Assembly (NCBI RefSeq): GCF_003577475.1
Contig: NZ_QPEP01000003.1
Location: 124,001 to 188,000, forward strand
From: Salinibius halmophilus
Lineage (GTDB): Bacteria; Pseudomonadota; Gammaproteobacteria; Pseudomonadales; Natronospirillaceae
Length of the DNA stretch: 64,000 nt
Direction of reading: 5' to 3'
Within the stretch, counting starts at the first letter, position 1. Each line of letters starts with the position of its first letter. The notes below the pieces were generated by a model. It ran no database searches, had not been told where the DNA came from, and was given only the letters and a program-made list of their open reading frames with translations. Of the stretch, positions 8,524 through 17,715 are shown in pieces. Both the position numbers and the translations under genes were made by a program.

Positions 8524-10272
8524 TCAGTCGCCGTGGCGCAGGCCTAGGTTGTGGCCTAGCTCGTGCATTAGCGTGAGCGCTTGGAAGTTTTGTCGATACA
8601 AACGATTAGCATCTGTAGAGGTACTAAGCCCGTTTTCACCAACGGTAACAATTAGGTCGTTGCCATTAATTTCAGCCACACCAGAGGAGCGGGTTTGACT
8701 GTTGCGTTGGTTGGCGAACAAGGCGTAGTGAAAAATATATAACCTTCGAATGTCGAAGTAACTTGCCTTGTAGTCATAAAAATTTGCTTGCTCTGAGCTC
8801 AGGTTCGATAGACCAACATAGCGCTCAAATGGCACCTGTTGCCCACCCCCCAAATCAAAATTGCTTGGGTTAACACCCGGCGACTGATCATACAGGTCAC
8901 CCACATCGATATGTACGGCAATTCCCTTTTTGGCAAAGGCATCAACGACCATTTGCAGTGCCTCTTTACTTGGCACCAAACCCAAGTCTTCCGCTTGCTG
9001 GCCACCATTAGTGGCATCCATGTAATCGACCTCGATAAAAATATCGGGTTGGCCCACTCTAGCGGCCCAATCATAGAGTGGCAGTCCAGCAAAGCTGCTA
9101 CCTGGCTGCTCAGAACAATCGGGAATACCATCACTGTCAGTATCGGCACTACACGACACATCGTTGACTGCACTTGGGGTGGTGTAGTTGACCAACTGCC
9201 AGTCATCTGCCGTATTGGTGTCACCAGCTAAGCGAGCTAAGCCTCGCATGTACGAAATATCACCATAGACAAATGCCGCAGCCGGGTCGCCCAACCAAGC
9301 GCCAGCCGTGGTGGGCGTATAATTCGCCCCAAAGCTGACAAAGTCTTCGGTTTTCCCTTCACGTAACAACTCCACAAACCCCTGTGTATACCAGTTCGGA
9401 ACTAGGTTGGCATCGGACACATATACATAGGTGCTGCCATTGTTAATATCTTTATATTCTTCTGGGGCGCGCAACATCACATAGCCACCAGGCGGCAAAT
9501 AATAGTCTGGCAGGGCAAATAAATGACTACTTGCATAAGTGTTCGTAGCACTATTGCGCGCCGGTGCTCGCAATTGATAGTCGGCAAGTTGAATACCGGT
9601 GGCGGTTGGGTTGTGCAGCTCAACCCATCGCGAAATATTATTGTAATAGGACTCACTCACCTCATTAATCAACAGCGATTGCTGGCTCGTGGTAAATGAC
9701 TGCTCAGTACTGTCAATCGTTGCCCCTGCTTGAGTCGTCGCATTTAGCACACGAACTTGATACATGCGGCCCAGCTGCAAGTCTTCGACCGGCAACCAGC
9801 TTTGCTCGCCGGTTGCTTGCAAACCAATACAGGTCGCAAAACTATTAGCCGACAATTGTAAGTTGCCAGCGCAGGTACCACTGGTTGCTTGTACCGTTAG
9901 TTCGGCGAGTGGCTGGTCGCTGCTTACACTTAGCGTTGGGCGCCTACCAATGTTAGAGGCTCCGTCTAAGGGCTGTATTGTTAAATTGGCAGCCGGCGTT
10001 ACCGTCGGCGATGTAGAAACCAAGGGTGAGGCTGTTGGCGTTGCAGTTGGCGTAACGGTTGGAGTCGCGGTTGGTGTTGGTGTCGCGATTGGTGTAACGG
10101 ATGGTGTCGTCAACGGGATAGTTGTTGGCAGAATGGTAACCGAGGCGGAGGCAAGCGGTGTCGCCTGCACTGGCGTTGGCGAACTCACAGGATTGTCTAC
10201 CGGCACAACGTTAACAGGGCTACAAGCCACTAAAATTAGACAAGAAGCTACCATTAACCAAGGTTTCATCAT
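8524..10272 (-). CDS. Truncated lamin-tail metalloprotease lipoprotein (probable pseudogene)
   Basis: The 582-residue product is a paralogue of the protein at 3003-5732. It has a lipoprotein signal (LILVAC), a Thr-Pro linker, an Ig-like segment, a lamin-tail domain, a DTDSDGIPDC calcium motif and the peptidase start. Translation stops immediately after the zinc motif [13 protein letters not shown] (His570 onward), so the Met-turn and the rest of the catalytic fold are absent. The downstream remnant at 8448-8523 proves a deletion rather than a naturally short form. The chosen start ATG 10272 gives a good signal peptide; ATG 10269 is equivalent. The protein may still be made and displayed but is unlikely to be an active protease. 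Confidence 0.8.
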   Translation of the reverse strand: MMKPWLMVASCLILVACSPVNVVPVDNPVSSPTPVQATPLASASVTILPTTIPLTTPSVTPIATPTPTATPTVTPTATPTASPLVSTSPTVTPAANLTIQPLDGASNIGRRPTLSVSSDQPLAELTVQATSGTCAGNLQLSANSFATCIGLQATGEQSWLPVEDLQLGRMYQVRVLNATTQAGATIDSTEQSFTTSQQSLLINEVSESYYNNISRWVELHNPTATGIQLADYQLRAPARNSATNTYASSHLFALPDYYLPPGGYVMLRAPEEYKDINNGSTYVYVSDANLVPNWYTQGFVELLREGKTEDFVSFGANYTPTTAGAWLGDPAAAFVYGDISYMRGLARLAGDTNTADDWQLVNYTTPSAVNDVSCSADTDSDGIPDCSEQPGSSFAGLPLYDWAARVGQPDIFIEVDYMDATNGGQQAEDLGLVPSKEALQMVVDAFAKKGIAVHIDVGDLYDQSPGVNPSNFDLGGGQQVPFERYVGLSNLSSEQANFYDYKASYFDIRRLYIFHYALFANQRNSQTRSSGVAEINGNDLIVTVGENGLSTSTDANRLYRQNFQALTLMHELGHNLGLRHGD

Positions 10273-10395
10273 TCGAATCACTTTACTGCAGTTGTTTCGC
10301 CAACTATGCCATAAACCGCTAAAGACAAGCGCGATCAAATAAAGAATCTAAACACAGTTAGAACAAATTATAGCGGTGATGGCTGCCTGCCAGTG

Positions 10396-11160
10396 TTAAA
10401 CCTTTTCCATCGATTTGCGCGATATCGCTAGCACAGCTTTACGCGGCAATAGCGGTAGCACCCAGTTGATTAGAAACCGAAACGCCGGTTGGTTGATCGC
10501 AACAAGCTGGCCTTTAAGCATGGCGTTGTAACCAAACTCAGCAACCGACTCCGGTGACTTGGCATCTTTTAAGCCCAGCACATTCTCAAGGTTGGCAGTG
10601 GTCATAAAGTCGGTGGCAACAGGCCCAGGACAAAGGGCTGTTACCGTTACGCCGTATTCGGCGACTTCTTGAGCCGTGGCTTGACTAAACGAGGTAACAA
10701 ACGCTTTCGTTGCATAATAAACCGCCTGCAGCGGGCCAGGTAAGAACGACGCGATAGAGGATACGTTTAATACCTTACCGCGTTTTTTTGCCACCATATC
10801 TGTTAGGCATAAATGACTGAGCTCGGTTAATGCGGCAATGTTCAGCTGAATCATTTGCATGCTGGTACTGAGGTCCTGCTCGATAAATTCACCATGGCCA
10901 CCAAACCCAGCATTGTTAATTAGCACATCAATATCACTGACCTGTTGGTATACCGCTGCAGCCGCACCAGGTTTCGTGAGATCTGCCACAACAACTTGTA
11001 CTTCAACGCCGTATTCTTTACGAATATCTGCCGCGACTTGCTCTAGTTTATTTTGCGAACGAGCAACCAAAGCTAAATCGCCGCCGTGGCGCGCGTGAAT
11101 TCGAGCGAGCGCCAACCCAATACCTGTAGATGCGCCGGTAATTAATGCTTTGTTCGCCAT
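10396..11160 (-). CDS. Short-chain dehydrogenase/reductase (SDR) family oxidoreductase
   Basis: A classical SDR of 254 residues. The nucleotide-binding motif TGASTGIG lies at residues 8-15, NNAGFGG follows, the catalytic Ser is in VSSIAS, and the YxxxK pair is in YYATK. The C-terminal part resembles the DltE/YqjQ-like acyl or ketone reductases, ending with a hydrophobic, possibly membrane-associating stretch (INWVLPLLPRKAVLA). NADP(H) use and substrate cannot be settled from sequence. It is leftward and apparently monocistronic. Confidence 0.85.
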   Translation of the reverse strand: MANKALITGASTGIGLALARIHARHGGDLALVARSQNKLEQVAADIRKEYGVEVQVVVADLTKPGAAAAVYQQVSDIDVLINNAGFGGHGEFIEQDLSTSMQMIQLNIAALTELSHLCLTDMVAKKRGKVLNVSSIASFLPGPLQAVYYATKAFVTSFSQATAQEVAEYGVTVTALCPGPVATDFMTTANLENVLGLKDAKSPESVAEFGYNAMLKGQLVAINQPAFRFLINWVLPLLPRKAVLAISRKSMEKV

Positions 11161-11239
11161 ATTGGTCTCACCATGTTTGCCTAATTAAGTTGACTGATCA
11201 CTCCCCTCAATACGTGAGATTTAACGAATCTAGTCAAGT

Positions 11240-11989
11240 TTATTTCACCCACACCATATCGACTTGCTGGGACACAAAGCCAACTTTTTTGCAGTTTTCA
11301 GCACTAGTAGATTCAGGCATTACATCACTGAGGATCGTTGTGCACCCTAACGCAATGGCATCTTGAATGCGTGCATGCAGCAGGGCGGTATGACAACCCT
11401 TGTTGCGCGCTAGCGGTTGGGTAAAGGCATTGGCAAGAATGGCGGTATGACTGTCGTCGATAAAACTAGTCGCCCATGCCACAGGCTGATCTTCGATATA
11501 GGCTACAAAACAGCGAAATTGCTCTGTGCAATACATAACACGCTTCTGCTGCCAGATATCATCGGCACACTGCACACCAGATGTTTTGAGCAAAGCACGA
11601 AAATCATCTACCTGAGCAGATTGCCAACGCTCAACTCGTATCGATGTTTGCTCACCAGCTTGATAGTCGCTGGCGAGCAGCACTAGCCAATCAATGTCGT
11701 ACATATAGTGAAAATCACTATTGCTAAGAAAACTGCCCAACTTGAGCGCTTGCGCACTGGGTGCGATACGCACTTCTGGATAGAAACTGTTTTGATACAA
11801 AACTAACGCTTCCACCACTTCTTCGTTATCGCAAGCGTCGTGGATGATCACTTGATTATCGAATTGGCGAGTTGGATCTACTAGGGCAGTGATATGATCG
11901 AACTGATGGATGGCTAACTGGCTTGGCTCGCCCGTAGTCAGGGTGCGCGCGTTGTTGAATTTGAAATAATTAAGCAGAGCGGAATGCAT
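11240..11989 (-). CDS. GNAT-like acetyltransferase, hypothetical
   Basis: A 249-residue protein starting at MHSALLNYF. The C-terminal half fits a GNAT acetyltransferase fold: AWATSFIDDSHTAILANAFT (beta strands 4-5), the acyl-CoA loop region LARNKGCHTALLHARI, and VMPESTSAENCKKVGF near the end. The N-terminal half is not recognised. GNATs transfer acyl groups from acyl-CoA to amines; the substrate here is unknown. The acyl-CoA loop lacks the canonical Q/RxxGxG/A pattern in perfect form, so activity is uncertain. Confidence 0.65.
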   Translation of the reverse strand: MHSALLNYFKFNNARTLTTGEPSQLAIHQFDHITALVDPTRQFDNQVIIHDACDNEEVVEALVLYQNSFYPEVRIAPSAQALKLGSFLSNSDFHYMYDIDWLVLLASDYQAGEQTSIRVERWQSAQVDDFRALLKTSGVQCADDIWQQKRVMYCTEQFRCFVAYIEDQPVAWATSFIDDSHTAILANAFTQPLARNKGCHTALLHARIQDAIALGCTTILSDVMPESTSAENCKKVGFVSQQVDMVWVK

Positions 11990-12085
11990 AGTGGCTTGGG
12001 TCTTTCTTGTGAAGCAAACCACTATGCTAGCAGGGTTTTGCGGGTAGGTCTTGCTGCCTGAACCGCACTTAATACATTGCCTGGG

Positions 12086-12427
12086 CTATAAATCACTGCA
12101 CGGACAGGATACCGCTGGCATATATGGCAGCTGTTCTGCCTGAAAACGTTTAAAGCCGTCGCTTAAAAATGCAGTTAGCCATGCGTCTGTTATGCCATCA
12201 GTAGTTATTTGCTCTGACTCAAATAACCAACCACCACAGCCAAAACCCACTAGTGGCAAATCGCTCGCTTCAATAGCCGGGTCATCGGCAATTTCGAGTA
12301 CCAGCTTGTCTTTTGCCTTCACGGCACGCCAACTAAATACCCCTACCTTACCCTGCGCGATAGCTTTTGAATTGCCTTGCACAAGGCACTCGCCACTGAC
12401 CGAATAAATGGGAATTTTAATTTCCAA
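12086..12427 (-). CDS. Conserved small protein of unknown function
   Basis: A 113-residue soluble protein, not recognised. It begins MEIKIPIYSVSGEC and has a glycine-rich VGFGCGGWLF centre and a Cys-rich end, PAVSCPCSDL. There is no signal peptide or membrane segment. Cys at several positions could bind metal, but the spacing fits no motif I know. It is divergent from ybiT across a 240-base promoter region. Confidence 0.6.
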   Translation of the reverse strand: MEIKIPIYSVSGECLVQGNSKAIAQGKVGVFSWRAVKAKDKLVLEIADDPAIEASDLPLVGFGCGGWLFESEQITTDGITDAWLTAFLSDGFKRFQAEQLPYMPAVSCPCSDL

Positions 12428-12667
12428 AGTAGACCTTTTAATAAATATTTATTTACAAATCTAATTGCCAACTAATTTGGCAACACAGACCAAGTTCGAA
12501 GAGCCTTCCTGCAGCGTCTGCTTCCTCCAATTCTGATAACAGTTAATGACGCTAGACCCGCCTATCATACTTGTTTGTAAAAAACTTGTACTACCCTTTG
12601 GCGCATAGGGCGAAGCGTGCGACAATGCGCGCCGTTTTACACTCTCCCACCTTTAAGGGTATTTCTA

Positions 12668-14257
12668 GTGCTTTCTACCGCGAACATCACCATGCAGTTT
12701 GGCGCTAAGCCGCTTTTCGAAAACATTTCAGTTAAATTTGGCGATGGCAATCGTTATGGTTTGATTGGGGCCAACGGCTGTGGCAAATCGACCTTTATGA
12801 AGATTTTAAGCGGTGAGCTCACCCCTACCTCGGGCAATGTGTCTTACGACCCTAACGAGCGCATCGCTAAGCTGAACCAGGACCAGTTTGGCTACGAAGA
12901 GTTTACCGTTGTCGATACTGTGATCATGGGCCATCAGCGTCTGTGGGAAGTCAAGCAAGAGCGTGATCGCATCTACTCATTGGCTGAGATGAGCGAAGAA
13001 GACGGCATGAAAGTGGCGGAGCTAGAGGTTGAGTTTGCTGAGCTTGACGGTTATTCAGCCGAAGCAAAAGCAGGCGAGTTACTACTAGGTGTAGGCATTC
13101 CAACCGAGCAGCACTTTGGCCCAATGAGCGAAGTGGCACCAGGTTGGAAGCTACGTGTGCTATTGGCGCAGGTACTATTCGCCGACCCTGATATCATGCT
13201 GCTCGACGAGCCAACCAACAACTTGGACATCCATACCATTAAGTGGTTAGAAGACGTTTTAAACGAGCGCAAGTGCACCATGATCATCATCTCGCACGAC
13301 CGCCACTTCTTGAACTCTGTGTGTACCCACATGGCCGACATTGACTATGGTGAGCTGCGCTTGTACCCGGGTAACTACGACGAGTACATGATTGCCGCCA
13401 CGCAAGCACGCGAGCGCATGTTAGCCGACAACGCGAAGAAAAAAGCCCAAATTGCCGAGCTAAAAACCTTCGTAGCGCGCTTCTCGGCCAACGCATCAAA
13501 AGCCAAACAAGCGACCTCTCGTGCCAAGCAGATCGACAAGATTCAGCTAGAAGATGTGAAACCATCCAGCCGTCAGAACCCGTTTATCCGCTTTGAGCAA
13601 GAGAAAAAACTGTTCCGTAATGCTCTAGAAATGGAAGGCATGTACCAAGGCTACGACGACAATGTGCTGATCAAAGACTTGGATCTAATGATCGAAGTAG
13701 GCGAAAAAATTGCCATCATCGGTGAAAACGGCGTCGGTAAAACAACCCTACTGCACACCCTAGCCGAGCGCATGCCATTAAAAGGCGGCGAAATGAAATG
13801 GTCTGAGAACGCCAACATTGGTTATTACGCTCAGGACCATGCCGATGAATTCGCAGGCGGCGAAAACCTCTACGACTGGATGGCACAGTGGAAAGAAGAA
13901 AAAGACGACGAGCAAGTGGTACGTGGCTACCTTGGTCGTTTGTTGTTCTCACAGCACGAGATTGAAAAATCAGTAAGCGTGATCTCTGGTGGTGAACAAG
14001 GCCGCATGTTGCTTGGCAAAATCATGATGCAGAAACCAAACATTCTGTTGATGGACGAGCCAACCAACCACATGGACATGGAATCGATCGAATCACTTAA
14101 CTACGCCTTGGAAATCTATGAAGGCACGCTAGTGTTCGTATCCCACGATCGCCAGTTCGTATCATCACTCGCCAACCGCATCTTGGCATTTAAAGACGGC
14201 AAACTAATCGACTTTAAAGGCACCTACGACGAGTACTTGGCTAAGTACGAGGCGTAA
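12668..14257 (+). CDS. ybiT: ABC-F ATPase YbiT (ribosome-associated translation factor)
   Basis: The 529-residue product aligns closely with E. coli YbiT throughout. Translation starts at GTG 12668 behind AAGGG; the aligned start is (M)[11 protein letters not shown]. It has two ATP-binding cassettes: Walker [10 protein letters not shown] and GENGVGKTT, Walker B with [10 protein letters not shown] and [10 protein letters not shown], and an [10 protein letters not shown] signature in the second. The linker between them is the helical P-site tRNA-interaction motif typical of ABC-F proteins. These proteins bind the ribosomal E site and tune translation under energy or antibiotic stress. A family A repeat hairpin sits just after the stop. 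Confidence 0.93.
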   Translation: MLSTANITMQFGAKPLFENISVKFGDGNRYGLIGANGCGKSTFMKILSGELTPTSGNVSYDPNERIAKLNQDQFGYEEFTVVDTVIMGHQRLWEVKQERDRIYSLAEMSEEDGMKVAELEVEFAELDGYSAEAKAGELLLGVGIPTEQHFGPMSEVAPGWKLRVLLAQVLFADPDIMLLDEPTNNLDIHTIKWLEDVLNERKCTMIIISHDRHFLNSVCTHMADIDYGELRLYPGNYDEYMIAATQARERMLADNAKKKAQIAELKTFVARFSANASKAKQATSRAKQIDKIQLEDVKPSSRQNPFIRFEQEKKLFRNALEMEGMYQGYDDNVLIKDLDLMIEVGEKIAIIGENGVGKTTLLHTLAERMPLKGGEMKWSENANIGYYAQDHADEFAGGENLYDWMAQWKEEKDDEQVVRGYLGRLLFSQHEIEKSVSVISGGEQGRMLLGKIMMQKPNILLMDEPTNHMDMESIESLNYALEIYEGTLVFVSHDRQFVSSLANRILAFKDGKLIDFKGTYDEYLAKYEA

Positions 14258-14267
14258 GCGACTAATA

Positions 14268-14300
14268 CGTCATGCCCGAGCGCCTTTGTCGGGCATCTAG
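14268..14300 (-). repeat. Family A hairpin repeat (CTAGA...TGACG), also likely ybiT terminator
   Basis: Reading the minus strand: CTAGA, arm TGCCCGA, nine-base loop, arm TCGGGCA, TGACG. It lies 11 bases after the ybiT stop codon. No T-run follows on the plus strand. Confidence 0.75.
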
Positions 14301-14324
14301 CCTCCCAACATTCAAGCCTTGCGA

Positions 14325-14352
14325 CTAGACTCCCGCCTTCGCGGGAGTGACG
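14325..14352 (+). repeat. Family A hairpin repeat
   Basis: CTAGA, arm CTCCCGC, loop CTTC, arm GCGGGAG, TGACG. The preceding bases AGCCTTGCGA are shared with the copy at 37704, so the unit extends leftward. Confidence 0.8.
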
Positions 14353-14366
14353 ATGACTGTGACCAT

Positions 14367-14457
14367 TGTTTCCCAAACCTTCGGTTTGTAAAACCTACCG
14401 TAGGTTGTACGGCGCGGCACTTTTGCGCCGGGCAACGTGTGTCGCCAGCGATCAATG
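14367..14457 (+). repeat. Family B three-stem repeat
   Basis: Stems: CAAACC/GGTTTG (14374-14388), ACCTAC/GTAGGT, and GGCGC/GCGCC, ending GGGCAACGTG...CGATCAATG. A degenerate second start (ATGTTGCACGAAACCTACG) follows up to the sseA stop codon. Confidence 0.75.
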
Positions 14458-14468
14458 TTGCACGAAAC

Positions 14469-15284
14469 CTACGAAATAGGCAGTGCCTCGTTACCGCCCC
14501 ACTCGGCCCAAGAGCCATCGTAAAGAGAGGTGTCGGTGTAACCGGCAATATGCGCAGCCAGCATAATGATGCAGGCGGTAATGCCTGAGCCGCAGGAGAA
14601 CACCAACTTGCCACCCGTTGGCACTAGCTCAGCGAACAAGGTTTTTAGGTCCGCTTCGGATTTAAATTTGTGACCATCGAGCACTTGCGCAAATGGCAGG
14701 TTTAATGAACTTGGAATATGGCCACTGCGCATACCTGATCTTGGCTCAGCCACTTCACCACGAAAACGCTCGCCGGCTCGGGCATCTATGATGGCAACCG
14801 ACTCGTCGTTTGTGCAGCCAAGCACATAGGCCGCATCGCATACCAACTGTTGCTCAAAATTAGGCTGTATCGAGGATTTCGCCGGCGCGCTAGCGTGCAT
14901 ATCACTGGTCTTGTAACCGTCAGCGATCCACTGTGGTAGGCCGCCATCCAAAACTTTCACCCGTTTAAAGCCCATGGCATAAAATATCCACCAAGCGCGC
15001 GGGCTGCTATATAAGCCTTGGTTGTCGTAAATAACCACTTGGCTGTCTGCTTCAATGCCCAGATTACTGGCGACCTCGGCAAACTGCACAGGGGTTGGGA
15101 AAGCATTCACCATATCGGCATGCGGATCGACTAGCTCGTTTTCCAAGTCAAGCTTGAGGCTACCGGGAATGTAAGTTGGCTGGTCGTATTCTATCGGCGT
15201 TTTGCCCACAACCTTACTCATGCTGGCATCGAGCAATATAACGTCGCCTAAATTGTTGGCTAACCAATGTGTTGATACAAGCAT
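14469..15284 (-). CDS. sseA: 3-mercaptopyruvate sulfurtransferase
   Basis: This 271-residue cytoplasmic protein has two rhodanese domains and no signal peptide. The active-site loop is CGSGITA, the form typical of mercaptopyruvate sulfurtransferase (CGSGVTA in E. coli SseA) rather than thiosulfate rhodanese (CRxGxx). It transfers sulfur from 3-mercaptopyruvate to thiols or cyanide. Other family marks are IYDNQGLYSSPRAWWIF and DARAGERFRGEVAEPR. It is leftward and monocistronic, with a family B repeat directly after its stop. Confidence 0.88.
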   Translation of the reverse strand: MLVSTHWLANNLGDVILLDASMSKVVGKTPIEYDQPTYIPGSLKLDLENELVDPHADMVNAFPTPVQFAEVASNLGIEADSQVVIYDNQGLYSSPRAWWIFYAMGFKRVKVLDGGLPQWIADGYKTSDMHASAPAKSSIQPNFEQQLVCDAAYVLGCTNDESVAIIDARAGERFRGEVAEPRSGMRSGHIPSSLNLPFAQVLDGHKFKSEADLKTLFAELVPTGGKLVFSCGSGITACIIMLAAHIAGYTDTSLYDGSWAEWGGNEALPIS

Positions 15285-15412
15285 AGCGCTCCCTAGCGGT
15301 TGCTTCGGTGGAAAAAATCTCTTCTACCTTAACGGTACGAGATATTAAATGCGTGGTTCAGTCAGCGCTTTTAATCACATATCAGCCCGTCCTAGGATTT
15401 GGCGCACGACTC

Positions 15413-15847
15413 TCAGCCTTTTGTCTTCGAGAACCGTAAAGCACTACCCGAGTTAAAATTTACTTGCCCAATTAGCTCAAACCCTTGGTTCAGGTAAAAA
15501 CTATGTGACTGATGACTGTGTATGTCGGTATCAAGTTGAATACGTTGGCCAGGCGACAGCTTTTCTTCCAAGAACTTTATCACCGCAGAGCCGGCACCCA
15601 TGCGCTGATTAGACGGGTCAACGAACAAGCGCAATAGGTGAATGCCATAAGGGGTTGCTTGATAATAAAAGCCTGCTGCTATCTGCCCGATACGCTCAAC
15701 TGCAAAGTAGTGGTATCGGCCCATTGCTTCAACTTGATGGTCAGTATCGTCGAACCCCGGCGGTCCATCAAATCCAAAAGCAGATGCACTCACTTTGACG
15801 AGCTGAATGGCATCTTGTGGCTCTGCTGGGCGAACTTGAATTGTCAT
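15413..15847 (-). CDS. GNAT family N-acetyltransferase
   Basis: A 144-residue GNAT protein. The acyl-CoA binding segment is FVDPSNQRMGAGSAVIKFL (RMGAGS matches Q/RxxGxG/A) and the late region SFYLNQGFELIG is typical. The substrate is unknown. Its ATG overlaps the TGA of the upstream GNAT gene by four bases (ATGA), so the two acetyltransferases are co-translated. Confidence 0.82.
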   Translation of the reverse strand: MTIQVRPAEPQDAIQLVKVSASAFGFDGPPGFDDTDHQVEAMGRYHYFAVERIGQIAAGFYYQATPYGIHLLRLFVDPSNQRMGAGSAVIKFLEEKLSPGQRIQLDTDIHSHQSHSFYLNQGFELIGQVNFNSGSALRFSKTKG

Positions 15848-16317
15848 GGTGCTAAACGAAAGCGTAATTGTTCACCTTGCCGCTCACCTTCAGTACCAGC
15901 AATAGTCTGGGCCACCCTTGCTGACGCAATATTGTCGGCATCACAAACCACCAAAGCTGGTGAGGTGAGTTGATGATCAACAATGTATTGCAGTAAGTGC
16001 TTGGCAATGCCTCTGCCCTGTTCCTTTGGCCGAACTTCGTAACCAATATGGCCAATCTCATTTTGGATAAAGTGGCCATCACCCCGACGCAGGCGGATGG
16101 CTCCTAAAAGGCGCTGATTTTTAACTGCAAAATAAGTCTCTTGTGGGCACCAGCCATCGGGTAGGTTCTTGCCTTGGGCAATATCGATGTTGCGCCGTAA
16201 GCTAGCTTCAGGGTCTTTTAAGGCATCGGTGTAATGCTCAATGCCAGCATCAACACATTCTTGTAGGTAGGCAGGAAAGTCTGGCAGCAAATCCAAACTG
16301 ATTGGCACAATTTTCAT
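15844..16317 (-). CDS. GNAT family N-acetyltransferase
   Basis: A 157-residue GNAT. It has an N-terminal PDFPAYLQECVDAG segment, IRLRRGDGHFIQNEIGHIGY as the central strand pair, and KEQGRGIAKHLLQYI as the acyl-CoA loop. It resembles the acetyltransferases related to E. coli YpeA and RimL-like enzymes; the substrate is not determinable. It is the first gene of a two-gene operon with 15413-15847. Confidence 0.82.
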   Translation of the reverse strand: MKIVPISLDLLPDFPAYLQECVDAGIEHYTDALKDPEASLRRNIDIAQGKNLPDGWCPQETYFAVKNQRLLGAIRLRRGDGHFIQNEIGHIGYEVRPKEQGRGIAKHLLQYIVDHQLTSPALVVCDADNIASARVAQTIAGTEGERQGEQLRFRLAP

Positions 16318-16355
16318 TTTGATTCCTTGTGGGTTGTTCCTTCATTGCCCATAAA

Positions 16356-16392
16356 CGAAAAAAGCCGATACGGTTTAATGTATCGGCTTTTG
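16356..16392. terminator. Rho-independent terminator downstream of purC
   Basis: Perfect 12-bp stem AAAAGCCGATAC / GTATCGGCTTTT at 16360-16371 and 16380-16391, with A/T runs on both sides. It lies between the purC 3' end and the GNAT pair. Confidence 0.88.
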
Positions 16393-16406
16393 GAATTGTT
16401 AGCTGT

Positions 16407-16474
16407 CGATCAATGTTTCCCAAAGCTTCGCTTTGTAAAACCTACGAAACCACAAGCAACGTGTATCGCCACCG
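16407..16474 (+). repeat. Family B repeat (shortened)
   Basis: CGATCAATGTTTCC, then the stem CAAAGC/GCTTTG at 16421-16435 (both arms changed relative to CAAACC/GGTTTG), then TAAAACCTACG and GCAACGTGTATCGCCACCGAT. It ends at the purC stop codon and lacks the third stem. Confidence 0.75.
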
Positions 16475-16475
16475 A

Positions 16476-17579
16476 TTAATCAATCAGACCGTACTCTTCT
16501 TTTAGCACCTTGATGATTTCAGCTTTTGGATTGTCTGACAGTACCAGTTTTTGACCAGTTACTTTTTCAGCAATACCAACGTAGGTGTCAGACACCTGTT
16601 GTAGCACTTCGATTGGCAGCTCGTTGTCACGCGCAAGTGCAACACGCTCGTCAAAACGGTCTTTGTTTAACAAAATGTCTGGATCAGGGAAGTGATTCAG
16701 TAGCATCTGGCGGAAGCCCTCTTTCGAGTTTTCGACAATTTCGCCAGCGCGGTACTTTTCACCATCCCAAATACGCGACGAGTCAGGTGTGCCGACTTCA
16801 TCCATATAAATTAGCTTTTCATTGCCAGCTTTGTCGGTGACAAAACCAAACTCAAATTTGGTATCAACAAATACTTGGTCAATGTCGGCCAAGGCTTTGC
16901 TGATCACTTCAAAACCTTCGCTCAGCAAACGCTCGTATTCAGCAATGTCTTCTTTGCTGCGCAGGTTAAACGCTGCAAAGTTGTTTTCGATGTCGCTGCG
17001 CGTGATGTTCACATCGTCGACTTCAGGCACACCAGGAATACCTTTTAGAATGCCCTTGGTAGATGGCGTCATTAGCAGCTCAGGTAACTTCTGATCTTTT
17101 TTCAGACCATCTGGCAGTTGAATACCACAGAACTCGCGCTCACCCTTTTCGTAAGAGCGCCACATTGAGCCAGTGATATATTGGCGGCAAATCGCTTCAA
17201 TCATTACAGGCTTGGCTTTTTGCACGATCCAAACGAATGGGTGTGGAATATCCAGAATATGGCTATCGGCTAAACCCTGCTCTTTGAATAGTTTGAACCA
17301 GTGGTTTGAGATCGCATTGAGCGCCGCGCCCTTGCCAGGTACACCACGCACATCGCCTTCGCCACGCCAAATGCAGTCGAATGCTGAGATACGATCTGAA
17401 ATCACCATGATCGCCAACGGCGCATCACTTGCAACATCATAACCCTTCTCTTCGATCAAGCGGCGGCTGTCTTCTTCAGTTAACCAATAAACCGAGCGCA
17501 CCTTGCCACTATGTACCGGCAAGTTGGTGCGAATAGGAAGATCGTCGTTAACGGCCAAAACAGAATTGGCTAGGCTCAT
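16476..17579 (-). CDS. purC: Phosphoribosylaminoimidazole-succinocarboxamide synthase (long form)
   Basis: A 367-residue SAICAR synthetase: it joins CAIR and aspartate with ATP in purine synthesis. It matches the longer Vibrio/Pseudoalteromonas-type enzyme, not the 237-residue E. coli form. Recognisable stretches are [71 protein letters not shown] and [15 protein letters not shown]. It is monocistronic, with its own terminator. No PurR-type box is evident upstream. Confidence 0.95.
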   Translation of the reverse strand: MSLANSVLAVNDDLPIRTNLPVHSGKVRSVYWLTEEDSRRLIEEKGYDVASDAPLAIMVISDRISAFDCIWRGEGDVRGVPGKGAALNAISNHWFKLFKEQGLADSHILDIPHPFVWIVQKAKPVMIEAICRQYITGSMWRSYEKGEREFCGIQLPDGLKKDQKLPELLMTPSTKGILKGIPGVPEVDDVNITRSDIENNFAAFNLRSKEDIAEYERLLSEGFEVISKALADIDQVFVDTKFEFGFVTDKAGNEKLIYMDEVGTPDSSRIWDGEKYRAGEIVENSKEGFRQMLLNHFPDPDILLNKDRFDERVALARDNELPIEVLQQVSDTYVGIAEKVTGQKLVLSDNPKAEIIKVLKEEYGLID

Positions 17580-17715
17580 GGGCAGTTTCCTGAGTGGTTA
17601 GCTTAATGGCGCGGATTATACGTGAAGCTTGGCGCCTGCCCAATGGTTTTATTATAGGTAGAACGACTGTTCTAGGGATGAAGCTTGGCTATAACTGGTA
17701 TCTGAGACATCAATT

